Source of the DNA: Trebouxia sp. TZW2008
Lineage: Eukaryota; Chlorophyta; Trebouxiophyceae; Trebouxiales; Trebouxiaceae
Direction: 5' to 3'
DNA: 64,000 nt
Assembly: GCA_002118135.1 (NCBI GenBank)
Contig: BDIU01000089.1
Span: 62,001-126,000, forward strand
The notes beneath the pieces are model-generated. The model was given only the letters and a program-made list of their open reading frames with translations. It had not been told where the DNA came from and did no database searches. This document shows positions 21,392 through 33,307 of this stretch, one piece after another. The position numbers and the translations under genes are program-made. Within the stretch, counting starts at the first letter, position 1. Every line of letters begins with the position of its first letter.

Positions 21392-22235
21392 TCACCTTTT
21401 GTAAACTGCTCTGGCCTGTTGCTCACGCCCCACCCACCCTTGCAGGGGGTCAGCCCCAATATCTGCCTGACCCCCACCCTGGGTCCCCTTTTCTCCCCAC
21501 CAGGCTGCCAGCTCAGGGCTCATGCCTAGGCTGTTCAGCCCTGGCTCTTCTGACTTTGCCCTTGTCAAATCTAAGCTTTTGGACGCACTCTGACCCCGCA
21601 GAACCACACGCCTGTCAAGGGCTGTTGTGCTCTGCCTTCCTGCAATGCACAGGGCCAAACGATCGATCATGGTTTTGAGCAGCAGGCTTTGCGCTGGCTA
21701 AGTGCAGCCCCTGAAGGTTGTGTTATAACTCTTTCAACTTGGCTCTTGTCAAGTCTAAGCTCTTTGGCACTTTGAACCAGCTGGACAATGCATCTGTCAA
21801 GGGCAGCTGTGCTCTGCCTCGCTGCAATGCACAGAGCCCAAAGCTGCTGACGGGTTTTGCGGAAACCCCATAATACTGTGCTGTGGATCTTGTGATTTGC
21901 CATTGTCAAATCTAGGCTTCTGGACGCACTCTGACCCTGCAGAACAACACGCCTGTCAAAGGCTGTCGCACTCTGCCTCCCTGCGATGCACAGGGCCCAA
22001 ACTTGATCATGATTTGGCTGAAACCCCTGATTTCTGCGTTGTGGATCTTGTGATTGGCCATTGTCAATTTGATGGCTGTCGACATGTTGACCTCATAGAA
22101 CAATAACAATTTTGTCGGGTGCTGTTGTGCTCTGCCTTCCTGCACTGCACAGAGCCAGAAGGTGACGCCAGTTCTGAGCAGCAGGTTTTGGGCTGTCTAA
22201 TCAAGCCCCTGGGCGTTCTGTTATGACAGCCAGAA
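21392..22235 (-). repeat. Four-copy array around a possible exon (ALCIAGRQSTTALDRR)
   Basis: The block at 21392-21670 (minus) is open and codes LALCIAGRQSTTALDRRVVL. Related copies follow at about 21749-21870, 21905-22028 and 22064-22230, each with TGCAATGCACAG(G/A)GCC and CTGTCAA(A/G)GGC on the plus strand. Stops and indels appear with distance. I read the 21.4-21.7 kb copy as the likely exon and the others as upstream echoes. The protein block is not recognised. Confidence 0.65.
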
Positions 22236-22437
22236 GCAACTATATGCATGCTTGTTAATCTTGCGAGTATGAAACAGGGATGCGTACACTGCCATGTCGG
22301 GGCAGGACATTCATTCAGGATTGGCCTGCATACTTCCATATCTAATTTCACTGTGTCGCAGCAAAATTCTCCTAGCCCTCATACCGGCATGTGTGACAAT
22401 ACATGTTAAGGGATAGATATTGAGAGAAGCTTCTTAC

Positions 22438-24825
22438 TTGGGAGTGCTTGCTTCCTGGGCGCGCTAGCCAACTGCTCTCCTTCTTGAACAGGCTCCAGGG
22501 GGGGCGACTTGGGGTGAGAGGGGGAGCTAAAGAGGGGCATCAAAGAAGGGAAGGTGATGCGGCGCTGAGGCGAGTGCTTGCTGAGTGTGTGCCTTGTGAG
22601 TGAGCCAGCTCTTGCCATACCTGAACGTGCACTAAAAATATCAAATAGCTGCTGCCATAACACATCTTGACGAGCTTTTGTATGCAGGCTATAGCGTGAT
22701 ATGGCATCAATAGGAACTCCGATTTTTGGCCTGATGGATGGGCAAGTGCTTGCTAAGCATGTGCCTTGTGAGCGAGCCAGCTCTTGCCATACCTGAAAAT
22801 GTGCCAAAGAACTGATTTCAGCATTATTTGGCATGATGACACACACTTCTGCGCAAAGTGTTCATTCAGTGAATGCCACATTTGCATCAACAGCTGTGGC
22901 TCATCACTCGTGTGGGGCGTACAAGACAGAAGATCAAACCCAAGTGTACATGCCACAACAAAATGTAGACTGTGTCTTGCAAGGGCTTAATGTAGACTGT
23001 GTCTTGCAAGGGCGAGTGGCTACCAAGCACACAGACACTGAACAAACTGTCCTGGCAAAGCAGGAACTGCACCTGACCCTTGTCTGCCGCCAGGTGATAC
23101 TCTGTCTGCAGCAAAAGAGGGGTATCTCATGGGTGGTGAGGCCACCCCAGGGCTGGGACCCCCAGAAGAAGAAGAGCTTGGGGTGGGGTGGGTGTCAAGC
23201 GATCTAGCCCTCTGCATGCCACCAGACCCCAAACCGCCCTTGCTGAGGGCAGAACCAGGCCTGCCCAAGTGTCCTGCCCCTGCCTGGTAAGGCCTAGGGC
23301 TGAGGGCAGAACCAGGGCGGGCGTACTGCCCTGCCCCTGCCTGATAAGGTTTCGGAGCTGTTGGTCTGACAGTCTGCAAGGGAAGAGACAGGAAGCTGCC
23401 CTCAGTGCTGTCAGCATCCATCTTGGGGCTTGACAGCGTCTGAGTCATAGCAGTAGTGCCTCTTTCTGAGGTGCTTGGCTTGCAGATGCTGGTTTCGGAG
23501 GCAGCACGGGACATGAGTCGTGTGGGCACCTTGTGCCTGTCAGGGGAGAAGGCAGCTTGACTAGCAGTAGCAAATGGGTTGGTGCTGGGGCCAGGTGGGG
23601 GCGCCCTGAGGGGTTGCGGGGGGGTGTATGGCTCATTGGGATCTGCCTGGTGCAGCTTTGCTCGCCTGTACTGATGCTGCTGTTCTGGCGAAAGCACCCT
23701 GTGTGAGGTGTCCCTGTGAATGCTCCTAGGCGATGCCACTGCCCGATGAACCTCTGCATCTTCTGTAGTGAATCTGCTGGCTGATGCCACGTTATTGGGG
23801 GTCTGCCTGGACCCTGTGCCCAGCAATGGGGGGTTGCGGGGGTTCTGGGAAGGGGTGATCCCTAATGGGGAGGCTAGCCACTGGGGGAAGTACGCTTTGT
23901 GGGTGGGGGCGGCCTGGAGGGTTACATGGTGGGGGGTGTTGGGGGGCCGCCCAATTATCTTGTCAAAGGACTCCAGCTTTGGTTTCTTCTGATAGCGGTT
24001 GGCCTCAGACTGTCTAGCAGACTGCAGCATGGACAAGTTGGTGGGCAGCTGACCATTGCTGCGGTCATTTGAACCCTGGACCATGTCTTGTGGTGGCTCA
24101 AGTCTACTAATGCTTGGATCTGCTGCAGCTGAAGACCCTGCTATCTCCTTCACAGGCAGCTGTGCAGTGTCCAAAGGCATTGCAGCGCCAGCAGCTGATG
24201 TTGAGGCTTCTGTTGTGGACTGTTCCCGCCGTTCAGCTTGGTGTGAATCACTGGCATCGCTGCCTGATGGATGTGGGATGCTCACTGCATCATCTGGTTT
24301 CTGACAATTGCTGTCAGATGTGTGATCAGCACTGGGGGTGCTGTCAGTAGGTTCCTCAGCATCAACTTGCTGCTGGCTGATGTCAGATGAAAGAGCAGCA
24401 GTTGAGCTCCTACTGACAGATCCCACAAGAACAGTATCTGCTTTCTGATGACTAGTGACAGGCCGCTCATCAGCAGTCGCACTTCTGATGGGTCCCAGAG
24501 AGGTGGCATCAGCTTGCACTAGGGTCTGAAAGGCTTGGGGGCTGGTACCTGCAGGGGCTTCAACTGCAATGGCAGCTGCTGTGGGGGTCGAAGCTGGATG
24601 CGCTGATGTTTGAGAGTGACTAGCAGCTGTCCAAATGTCTGTGACTGTCTCCTGGACTTGGGCGCGCAGCTGTGATGAGGACTGAGCTGATGTCTCTGGA
24701 CTATATGGCGAGCTTCCAGCCTGAGAAGTCACAAGGTCATGGTCAGGCCAGATAGAGGACGAGGGAGGCAAACTTTGTACTGTTCCTGTCTCTGGACTGT
24801 AAAGCAAAACTGCAGCCTGATTCAC
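22438..24825 (-). CDS. Disordered region, probably C-terminal part of the SAC/FIG4-like gene (partial model)
   Basis: A long minus-strand open region (about 23073-24825) codes a Ser/Pro/Thr/Gln-rich chain with one ordered-looking patch (KLESFDKIIGRPPNTPHH) and a short internal repeat (PYQAGAG..RPGSALS, twice). Exon candidates at 22621-22730 (PKIGVPIDAISRYSLHTKAR) and 22438-22620 follow, the latter with a GTAAGA donor, so the transcript continues downstream. The block GTATGGCAAGAGCTGGCTC occurs at both 22.62 and 22.79 kb, another junction duplication. Exact exon limits and the join to 26170 are unresolved, because phases of the candidates do not close. No known domain is recognised. Confidence 0.5.
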
Positions 24826-25299
24826 AGCACAAGGCATTGCTCAGAGCAGCTGCTGCATGAAGGATGCAATTGAGTCAACATTTGTGATGTGCATGTGTCT
24901 GGACTGTATAGCAAGCTCACGGTCTGAGCAGCGCAAGACAACGCTCTGAGGTCTCAGAGCAAGCTGCAGTATGAGGGATGCAATCAAAACTAAAAGTCTT
25001 CTTGCTTGTTTCATCCTTATAGCTCTACAGTAATTTCGTGGCAACTGCTCAGCAAGTTTGTGATATCCAACAGCTCTCTGACTCAAGCGCTGCCCAAAGC
25101 AATAGCAGCAATGCAGAACTGCTTGAAATTCTCAGTGTTGGTTAGGGTTTTGTGAGCAAATTTGGCAACTCAAGATCAGTTAAAAAAACCAAGGTGTCAA
25201 GGCGTGGGTGTGCCTCGGGCAGAGAATTGCCTGGGTAGTTACGTATGTATATATATATGTATAAGGCTCAGAGTACAGTGTGACTCCTGTACAATGCAG

Positions 25300-26169
25300 G
25301 ACAGCAAATTTATGCAGACCACTCTGGCGGTACAGGTATGTGCTTACCTATACGGCCATAGAAGACGTGAATAGATATGCTGCCCTATATGATGCAGCAG
25401 TCACAATCTGTTGCCTGGCTGCTAGACCACAAGGGGCAAGCAACTGCTTGTACACACCTGCTCTGAATATTCAGGTAAGCATATCACAGGTCTTGGCTGC
25501 TGTACCATCCATGGCAAACAACTAGCTATGCACACCTGCTGTCACTTTACATCCAGGCACATGACATTTTGAGATTGCTATACCATACTTGGCAATCAAC
25601 TACTACGCAAACCTGCACTGACTGTACAAGGAAGCCCACAGAGCCTTGGCTGCAGTGTTGACACACAGAGTAATTGACTGGTGAAGCCCAGACTTACACT
25701 GTGAACACATGACAGCTTTTGACTGCTGTCTGATACACGGTAAACAAGTAGCTATGCATGCCTGCCCTGGCTGTACAGGTAGGTACAGGGCAGCCTCTGG
25801 CTACCAAGCCATAGAGGGCAAGCATCTGCCTAGCAAGATTGCCCTGGCTGTTCAGGTAAACACAAAATAGGCTTAGCTGCTACACCATGCAGAGCAATGA
25901 CTTCCCCATGCAATCGGCCTTGACAATGTAGGCAAGCACACAACAGCTTTTGACTGCTGTGCTACACTTGGCAACTTGACTGGGCATACACACCTGCTCA
26001 ACATTGTGCAGATCCACAGTCTGCGGCTGAGGTAACAAGATGGCTTCAGTCTGCTGTGCCATGTAGAAGCATGATCTATAATGCAAACCGTTTCATAATT
26101 GTGCAACTGAGGCAGCAGAGTGACTCCAGTCTGCTGTAACATGTGAGACCATTGATCTGTGATGCATAC
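25300..26169 (-). repeat. Donor-side echo array of SAC exon 11
   Basis: Two well-preserved copies of the exon tail lie at 25994-26050 (19 codons, TEAILLPQPQTVDLHNVEQ, phase 0 on both sides) and 26089-26130. Further units, spaced about 70-100 bp, continue to about 25300. Each has GCAG|GTGTGCATA-like donor edges and a GCCAAGTATGGTATAGCAG-like interior on the minus strand. I count roughly ten units. The 57-nt copy could serve as a cassette exon. Confidence 0.75.
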
Positions 26170-29100
26170 CTGCTCAACATTGTGCAGGTCCACATTCTGC
26201 AGCTGGGGCAAGAGAATGGCTTCAGTCTGCTCGCTCCCTGGCGGCCTATGATCCGACAACATGCTGTTGGCAGCCTGGTCATCCAGTGATACTGATTGTG
26301 ACAGTGACTGTGTGCTCTGAGCTAACGATGCTTGTGACAGACTGTTGGAATGTCCGACTGAGTGTGTGAACTGAGGCTCTGTGGTACAGTCTGTCCTTGC
26401 AGTGATGGGCACAGCTGCTGAAGAAGATAGGGAAGAAGAAGGTAGGGAGGCTGGGGGGGCGGCACGTGGGGTGGAGGGGGCGTATGGGGGCTTGCTGAAC
26501 CTTTGCCCTGCAAGGCAGTCATTCCACAATGAGGTTGCCCATCAGCTAATGAGCCCTACAGTCATACTGCTTGTACATAGGACACATAGCATATGAACAT
26601 CACCACACGGACAATTGCAGATGCCCCTCAGCAAAGATCTTGCTTTACTGGGTTTCCTGGGAACGTCAGACTATACTTCTGACGTCCAACAGCACAGGCT
26701 TTGTTTTTTTGCTGTCCTTACAGCAAGCAGTCAGCAGGCCTACCAAGGACTACCTCGGTGGTGCCTACCAATGCAAACATCTTCCTGTTGGTTTTCTCCA
26801 ATTTTCGCAATGCAGCATGTCCGTGCTGAGGTACAAATTGCCCAGGGACAGATTCATGACAAGCACTGCAATTGTTACATTCATAATCTCACTATACCTG
26901 CATGGAGAAAGTAGTCGGAATCCAGCTCCCACAATGCAGCGTGGCCGTGCTGGGGCACGAAGTTGCCCAGGAACAGATTGATGGCGTCCTGCTTTTCGGC
27001 ATCAGTGTAGGCATTGCTGTAGAAGCGGCGGATGGAGGTCATGAGGTCCCTGGACTGGGTTGCTGCTTCCCAATCGCCCCTTTGCCGCTGAAAGAAGGTG
27101 GAATGGGCTTCAGACCCTCCGTACTGCACATACACACACACCAATGAGCTTCAGATCCTCCACGCTGCACACGAGCACTCACAGATGAGGTCGTTGGACT
27201 GTGTTGCTGCCTCCCAGTCGCCCCTTTGCCGCTGAAAGAAGGCAGAGTGGGCCTCAGACCCTCCATACTGCACACACGCGGTCACACATCAAAGCAGATT
27301 TCAGATTCAGACTCTCCCAGAAGTACACAAACACTAAAATATGAGGTCTCTAAACTGGCTCACTGCTTGAAACGCTCCGTACTGCACGCACAGGCTCACA
27401 GATGAGGCAATCATTGCAACAGCGCCTGGAGTGTGCTTCAGACGCGTCATACAGCAGACAGATACGCACACATATGGATGCCAGTGCCATAGCATTTGTA
27501 TCTGAGATTATGTGTGCAGCACTGCATGCAAGAAGGGAACGCAGCAAGGGCTTCCTAGCTATATAACAAGATATCATGATCACTAACAGCTTCTTGCATG
27601 CAAGCAAGCAAGCTTTACCTGTCTTGAGAGAACATTGCCCATGGCTTCATACATGTCCATGAGCTGGCGAGCTGCACTGCTCTGAGCATCTATGGTCGGG
27701 GCATCTGCCAGGCCCAGGGCATGTAGCTGCTGCCCCAGGGCTGTTAGCCCATATGCAAACTGAGCCACATTGGTTCGGTCCAAGCAATCAATGCAGTTGG
27801 TGCGCAGCACGCCATGCTGCAGCTGAACCTTCTGTCCCTATATGCAGACACAGGCTGGAGTTGCACATGACGTCTGCAAGATTTCAGAGTAGACGGCTTT
27901 TGGTTGGTTTACGTCTCAGCAATCAATGCAGTTGGTGCGCAGCACGCCATGCTGCAGCTGGATCTTCTACGCCTGCTTGTAGGCTGATGACACATTTAGT
28001 ATGCACGCCTGCAAGATGATTCCAGCTAGCTGCAAACATGTGAGGATACTCTTTATGTCAAGATGCCCTTTACACAGGCTCAAAGTCAGGCCAAGCTGTC
28101 CAAAAATTGTGAGGTGCAGGCAGGTTCTGGGTGTACTACGCAGTGATGTCGCCTCGGCAGCATACTTGAGCTGCCTTTTTGTGCCCAGTCAAGCAAGTTG
28201 CAGGATCCGCAGCAGATGCAAACTTGCTCAGATGGATACATCATTGCAGAAGCGGGTTCACAAAATTTTCCCAGACACCTGTAGCTTGGCGTCATCTTCA
28301 TGGTGGCTCATGGCAAAAAAGCTGGTGGCTTGCAGGCCCGTCTGAATGACAGCAGCCATGTCTGCAAGGATAAGGGTGCCACGCTGCTTGGCATGGTAGT
28401 TGAAATCCCATGGGATGTACGAGATGCGCTGCTGCTCAGTCTTCTGCACAGGTTGCCAGTCACAGCCTTTCAGTGAATGGTTAGCATATACATTAGCTGT
28501 GTCAAGCAGAATGCAGCTGCATGCAGGGGTAGACTCTGTTCAATTTTGCTGACCCAAAGCGCATGTGAAAGCCTCATCAGCCAACTCAATTTAGTCAGTT
28601 CAAAGTGACTCAAAATTGGCTAGTCAGAGACCTCAAACTATTGGTAAAGTAGTCACTCACACGGAATTGTGTCACCGTGTGCATTTTGCTGGTGCCTGTT
28701 CCATGCTCAGCGCAGCGCTCATTGCTTGGTAGGGGACACAAGCCTCTGCTGATGCACATGCGATCCAGTAAACCCCGGGCTGTCTTTGATGCTTTGTGTA
28801 CTAAGCAATATGCATTCATCCTATCGATGCTGCTGCTAAGCAGAGAGTCTGGCAACAAGCAGCAGTCAAGACTGTACGATTGACCTGTTGATTGATGTAC
28901 GCTATGGCAATGGCAAACTCCTTGCGCAGAATGGTTTCCCTGGGCCGCTTCTCAGCACTTTTGACCAGATTCAGCACCACCACCGGGTGACCATATCTTG
29001 CTGAGATGTCCTGTTGCACAAGGTTGACTCAGTGAACGTCACTGTGCATTGCTGCCTTTGGTTTGCGGAACTTTTCAGAACGTGGACTTGCCTCACATTC

Positions 29101-32100
29101 TGTATGCTGATGCTCTATTTCATGTGAGCATCATTGCTTGAAACGCGCAAGCTACGCTGTCCCATAGCATGCACTCAACCCTGGTAAGCATGTGTACTGC
29201 AATCTTTGCAACACAAGCTAGCACAGTACGCACATCAATGTACCATAAAGATACTGGTTTCAAAGCTTGCACACTGAAGCTTGCAGGCTCACCTCAAAGT
29301 GTAGTCTGGTCGCTGAGTAGAGGGGATCATAGTGCTGTAGGGTGATGTCAGGTTTCAGGTGGGTCACCCCTTCCTGGTTCCAGTACAGTGGGATAGATCC
29401 CCTCACCTGTGCCGCACAGTGCAAGCTGATCAGCTTGCCAGTAAGTCAAGCTAACTGGAGCCAGATTGCAGATACCGTGCTGGCTGCAAGACACGGCATG
29501 TGTCAGAAAAGTTGTTATGCAAATTGCAGTCAGTACATGCAAGTGTGCCCCGTTACCAAGCTGCGTTGCATGGAGGCCGCCTCTGGGACTGTGGCACATG
29601 CTTTCTCACGTGCTCTTCAAGGTCATTCAATGTCCACACTGCATTGCGGCAGAAAGCCCCCATCCTCTTCTCCCACGATTGCATAGACCAAAATGATATG
29701 TGATCAGCGCCCTGGGTGGAGCACCTTGACACAACAAACAGACACTTGTGTTTGTTCTCTGTAGCAGAGAAAGAGCGTGCAGGTTCTTGCCTGCACAATG
29801 CTGGCCAGCTCAGGCATGCCAGTGCGTCTGTCAATCCCAGCATCCACCAGCTGCTCCGCCTCGACATCATTGGCGACCTGCCCCTTGAAATTGACCCCCC
29901 GCTTGCGGTAGCGGGTGCCCGCAAAGTGCTTGGAGCGGCGGGCTATGAGGGTCACTGTGAGTGTGCGGCCAAAGAGGGCCAGGGAGCGCTGCTGCCAGAA
30001 GCCGTGGATGAGGGGAGTCAACCAGCTGCTGCTGTGCAGTGCCTCCCTCAATGGCCTGCAGTTTCATGTACACTGGCAACGGCAGCAGCATTAACATTGA
30101 GATCAGCTTTGGCAAGTGCATGTGCTATGAGGGTGACAGTGAGGGTGCGGGCAAAGAGGGCCAGGGAGCGATGCTGCCAGAAACCGTGGATGAGAGGGGT
30201 CACCCAGCTGCTGCTGTGCAGGGCCTCCCTCAAAGGCCTGCAACTTCGTGTATTGTGGCATTGGCAGCAGCAGCAACATTGGCATTAGCTTTGGTAAGTG
30301 CATGTGCTATGAGGCTGAAAGTGAGGGTGCGGCCAAACAAGGCTAGGGAGTATTGCCAGAACACTGTTGCCAGAAGCCGTGGATGAGGGGAGTCACCCAG
30401 CTGCTGCTGTGCAGTGCCTGCTGCAATGGCCTGCAAGTGTACACACCATTGAAGCTCCGTCTGTATGGTCTGTACATGCATGTCTGGCTTGTGCATTGGT
30501 GTTGGCATGTGCATATGGGATCACCCAGCTGCTGCTGTGCAGTGCCTGTCGCAATTCCATATCGGCGAGCTTTGCCATCGGCATTAGCATTGCCATTGGC
30601 ATGTCAATGGCGGGTTCCAGGTAGCTGCTACTGTGCAGAGCCTGTCGCAGTGGACCTGCAGACTCATGTACCTCGTCATCAGCATCAGCATTGAAATTAA
30701 CATTTGCACGTGCATGAGACGGCTCACGCAGCTGTTGATGAGCAGAGCCTGGCTTGATGGCCTGTACTCTGTGCCCGCAAGTCTCTGCAGCAGGCCCTAT
30801 AGACTAACATGGAACAAACTTGCATGCCAGTGCTTATGCCAATACCAATGCCCACTTGAATGAATGTGCAGCCCGTTGCAGCAGCAGGGCGACTTCCACT
30901 GTCACAGACACAAGCCAAGGTTTAGAGCATTGGCTTTGGCATGTATCTGTAGCCATGGGAGCTACCCAACTGCCATGTGCATGGCATGCAGACTCGTGTG
31001 CACTGCCAGTGACATTAGCATTGGCGGCAGCACTGGCACTAGCTTTGGCATGTGTATCAAGAGTCATCCAGCTGCTGCTGCTATCAAGTAATGTCGGAGA
31101 AGCTTGAAGAATAGAAACTTGGAATTAGCCGGTCCATGTGAATGGGCACTGGCATGTTCAGGTGCTCCATATGCTGTATATGCATGTGTAGTGGCATTGC
31201 TTTGCCGTTGGCATGTGCCAGCTAGATCTATTGACTGAGGCGACTTGATGCATGAACTCCCTCCAGAGGAACTTGAAATCAATGGACTGAACCAGGTCCG
31301 CATCAGCTCAGGCATTCATTCCAGACAAACATGCAGTCAGATGCATTGGAGCATGTATGCACCTTCTCACATATGCATTCCAGACTGAGATGGAGTCAAT
31401 GGCATCAAAGGTATATGCACCTGCTCTGGTGTTTGTTCTCGGACAAACACAGAGTCAAAGGAATTGAAGCAAGGACGCACCTGCTCAAGTACTCATTCCA
31501 AAGGAACATGAAATCAATGGGACTGGACCATGTGTTTGCCTGCTCAAGTCCACATTTGAATAAACATGGAGTCTAAGGAACTGAAGCATGTGTGCACCTG
31601 CTCAGGTATTCATTCCATACAAACATGGAGTCAAAGGGGTCTGCAGGAGCGGCTGCTGTCAGGTTGGCTTGCAGTGTCCTGGCCAGGTTGTAGGTGTAGC
31701 TGAAGTAGAAGTCCTTGTTGAGCTCAAGGCCAGACAGAAGCAGCTTGCGGTAGCGCTTCTCAGCCGCAGTTTCTCTGCCCTGTGACACATATGCTCACAT
31801 TCAGCCTTTCAATGAGCTGTGCCTCAGCATGCCCAGCATACGCTCATGAGCATCAATGCTGGACTGTGTATTCATCATTTCTTGATCTATGACATGAATG
31901 CATAGTCCTAAGCTTGCAAAAGTGCTTCTCAGCAGCAGTTTCTGTGCCCTATGGCACAAGTGCCGGTTGATTACCATCATATTATGCTGCCTTCTGTTAA
32001 CATTCTTCTGCGGCTGCGGCTTTTACAGTGCGTGCACTACTCAGCATGTGTGCTGGAAGATGTGGTGACTGCTGCTGCTGCTAGATGCTGAATGCTGATG

Positions 32101-33002
32101 CAGTCATGGGGCTGACTCCAGTCAGGAAAGTCTGTGGAATAGACATCACTCTATGGCATCATTTCGAAGCTGTGCAGCAAGCCAGTTCATGATGGTACTG
32201 TAATGCTCATGTCAAGACTGGAGATTCTGAGGTGCCAAAGGCACTCACCTGGCCTTGCACAATGTCAACAGAAGGCTGGACCAAAGGCACCAGCAGCGTC
32301 TTGTCAATGCCATACACCTTCTGACCTGCAGCAAAACAAGCCCTGTCTCTAAGCATCTGACGCACAGTTGACCTAAAACTCTGTGGCTGGTTTCTGTGAG
32401 GTTGCATTTCATTGCTGAACACTTACCGCAGACGGTGCCATGGTACCGTCGCTGCGTCACCAGCAGCAGGTAAAAGCCCTCCAGGAATTTGAAGCAGCCA
32501 ATGAGTCCTGCTGCCTGTAACACACAGGACTTTATAATAGGACAGCAATGGCTGGCTGAAACAGCTGGTGGAGGATTTGGTGCTGGAGACTGCGCGAGTC
32601 TCGCGCGGCTAAGTCTTGCCATTGCATGCAGTTTGGGCATCACGCACGGATCGACAAACGAAGGGAAGTCGGCGACATGCGCAAGGGACTGGTGACAGCA
32701 AGGTTGCTTGTGTGCAAGCGCGATGTGCTGTGCGCTGCATCGATGCGCACCTTGCAAACAAATTGAAGGCCGCCGATGCGTGCATTGCCGTCTCGTACGC
32801 GTCGAAGCAGTGCCGTACACTCGTCTTTGGTGTATGTGCAAGGATCCTCTGTTGCTTCGAGCTCGGCCTCCAAACGACTCAACTTGAGCAGCTTGAAAGC
32901 CGTCGCCGCCTTGTCATGTCCAACCAGATAGTAATGCGCTTTTGTGCTATATAGCTCAAATCTCTCTAGAACAACTCCGAAACTCGACTTGCCGGTCAGC
33001 AT
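26170..33002 (-). CDS. SAC-domain phosphoinositide phosphatase, FIG4/plant SAC1-5 type (684 aa resolved)
   Basis: Eleven exons: 32751-33002, 32427-32514, 32249-32325, 31598-31779, 29791-30055, 29293-29406, 28885-29010, 28279-28443, 27619-27837, 26898-27123 and 26170-26507 (2052 nt, phases consistent). N-terminal FELYSTKAHYYLVG and CTYTKDEC match the FIG4 start. LIARRSKHFAGTRY and VRGSIPLYWNQEG are SAC core blocks. The catalytic motif LRTNCIDCLDRTN is intact, giving Cys-x5-Arg. NAYTDAEKQDAINLFLG is typical of the FIG4/SAC1-5 subgroup. Known members remove phosphate from phosphatidylinositol 3,5-bisphosphate on vacuolar or endosomal membranes. Exon 5 ends with a GC donor (CAG|GCAAGA), confirmed by the conserved Val-Gln/Arg-Gly-Ser join. 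The start is the first ATG. The introns hold exon-edge arrays. A long disordered C-terminus probably follows. Confidence 0.88.
27124..27470 (-). repeat. Acceptor-side echoes of SAC exon 10
   Basis: The nearest copy (about 27180-27269) repeats the first 80 or so bases of the exon, coding YGGSEAHSAFFQRQRGDWE, after its own TGTGCAG acceptor. A second (27345-27395) keeps CAG but decays after about 15 codons. A third (27405-27455) has lost the acceptor (CTG) and matches only in patches. Confidence 0.85.
27914..27980 (-). repeat. Truncated echo of the SAC catalytic exon
   Basis: On the minus strand this reads CAGCTGCAGCATGGCGTGCT and on through CGCACCAACTGCATTGATTG, almost identical to the start of exon 9, then breaks at TGA just inside the catalytic motif. 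It lies about 80 bp upstream of the true exon start (27837). It cannot encode an active site. Confidence 0.88.
30056..30770 (-). repeat. Acceptor-side echo array of SAC exon 5
   Basis: Five copies of the start of exon 5 lie upstream of it, at about 30180-30240, 30370-30432, 30515-30550, 30605-30650 and 30730-30760. All contain the GGC-CTGCACAGCAGCAGCTGG core (ALHSSSW). The two nearest keep a TTGCAG acceptor and about 60 exon bases (TPLIHGFWQ); the far ones are short and mutated. Confidence 0.88.
31255..31597 (-). repeat. Donor-side echo array of SAC exon 4
   Basis: The end of exon 4 (SMFVWNEYLSR and donor AGCAG|GTGCAC) is followed by six more copies at about 60-bp spacing, centred near 31565, 31500, 31440, 31380, 31325 and 31265. 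Most retain GAGCAG|GTGC- or a close variant. Codons drift (for example MFLWNEYLS, then VFVREQTPE). Confidence 0.88.
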
Positions 33003-33307
33003 GCAACTCTGCTGGCAGCTTGAGCGCTGACTACAGCCACCGGAAGCGAGCGCGATGTACAAGTTGCGCAGTACTGTGATGCAATGCAGCCGCTGCTGTC
33101 AGGCTCCAGTTCTTGCGCTTGCGCGAATCGCGTGCGCATCAGTTCGTGCAAAAATGCAGCAGTTGGAGGAAGTTTTGCTCCGATGTTGAAGCAGTTTGAA
33201 ATTGCAAACGAAAGAAAATCCAACAAACAGCAGCAGGCAGTAGTCGTACTTTGCTCTGCTTCCTGCTGTGCGAAGGGAAGAGCAGCTTCGCCCTGCTTGT
33301 TTCAAAG
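33003..33307. promoter_or_regulatory. Short divergent intergenic region, SAC gene and coiled-coil gene
   Basis: About 305 bp separate the two start codons, so both promoters must fit here or overlap the first exons. The first in-frame ATG was used on each side. No specific element is recognised. Confidence 0.4.

Noticed and set aside
23188..24350. Plus-strand genes opposite the disordered SAC region
   Set aside because: They are shadows of a long, compositionally consistent minus-strand frame.
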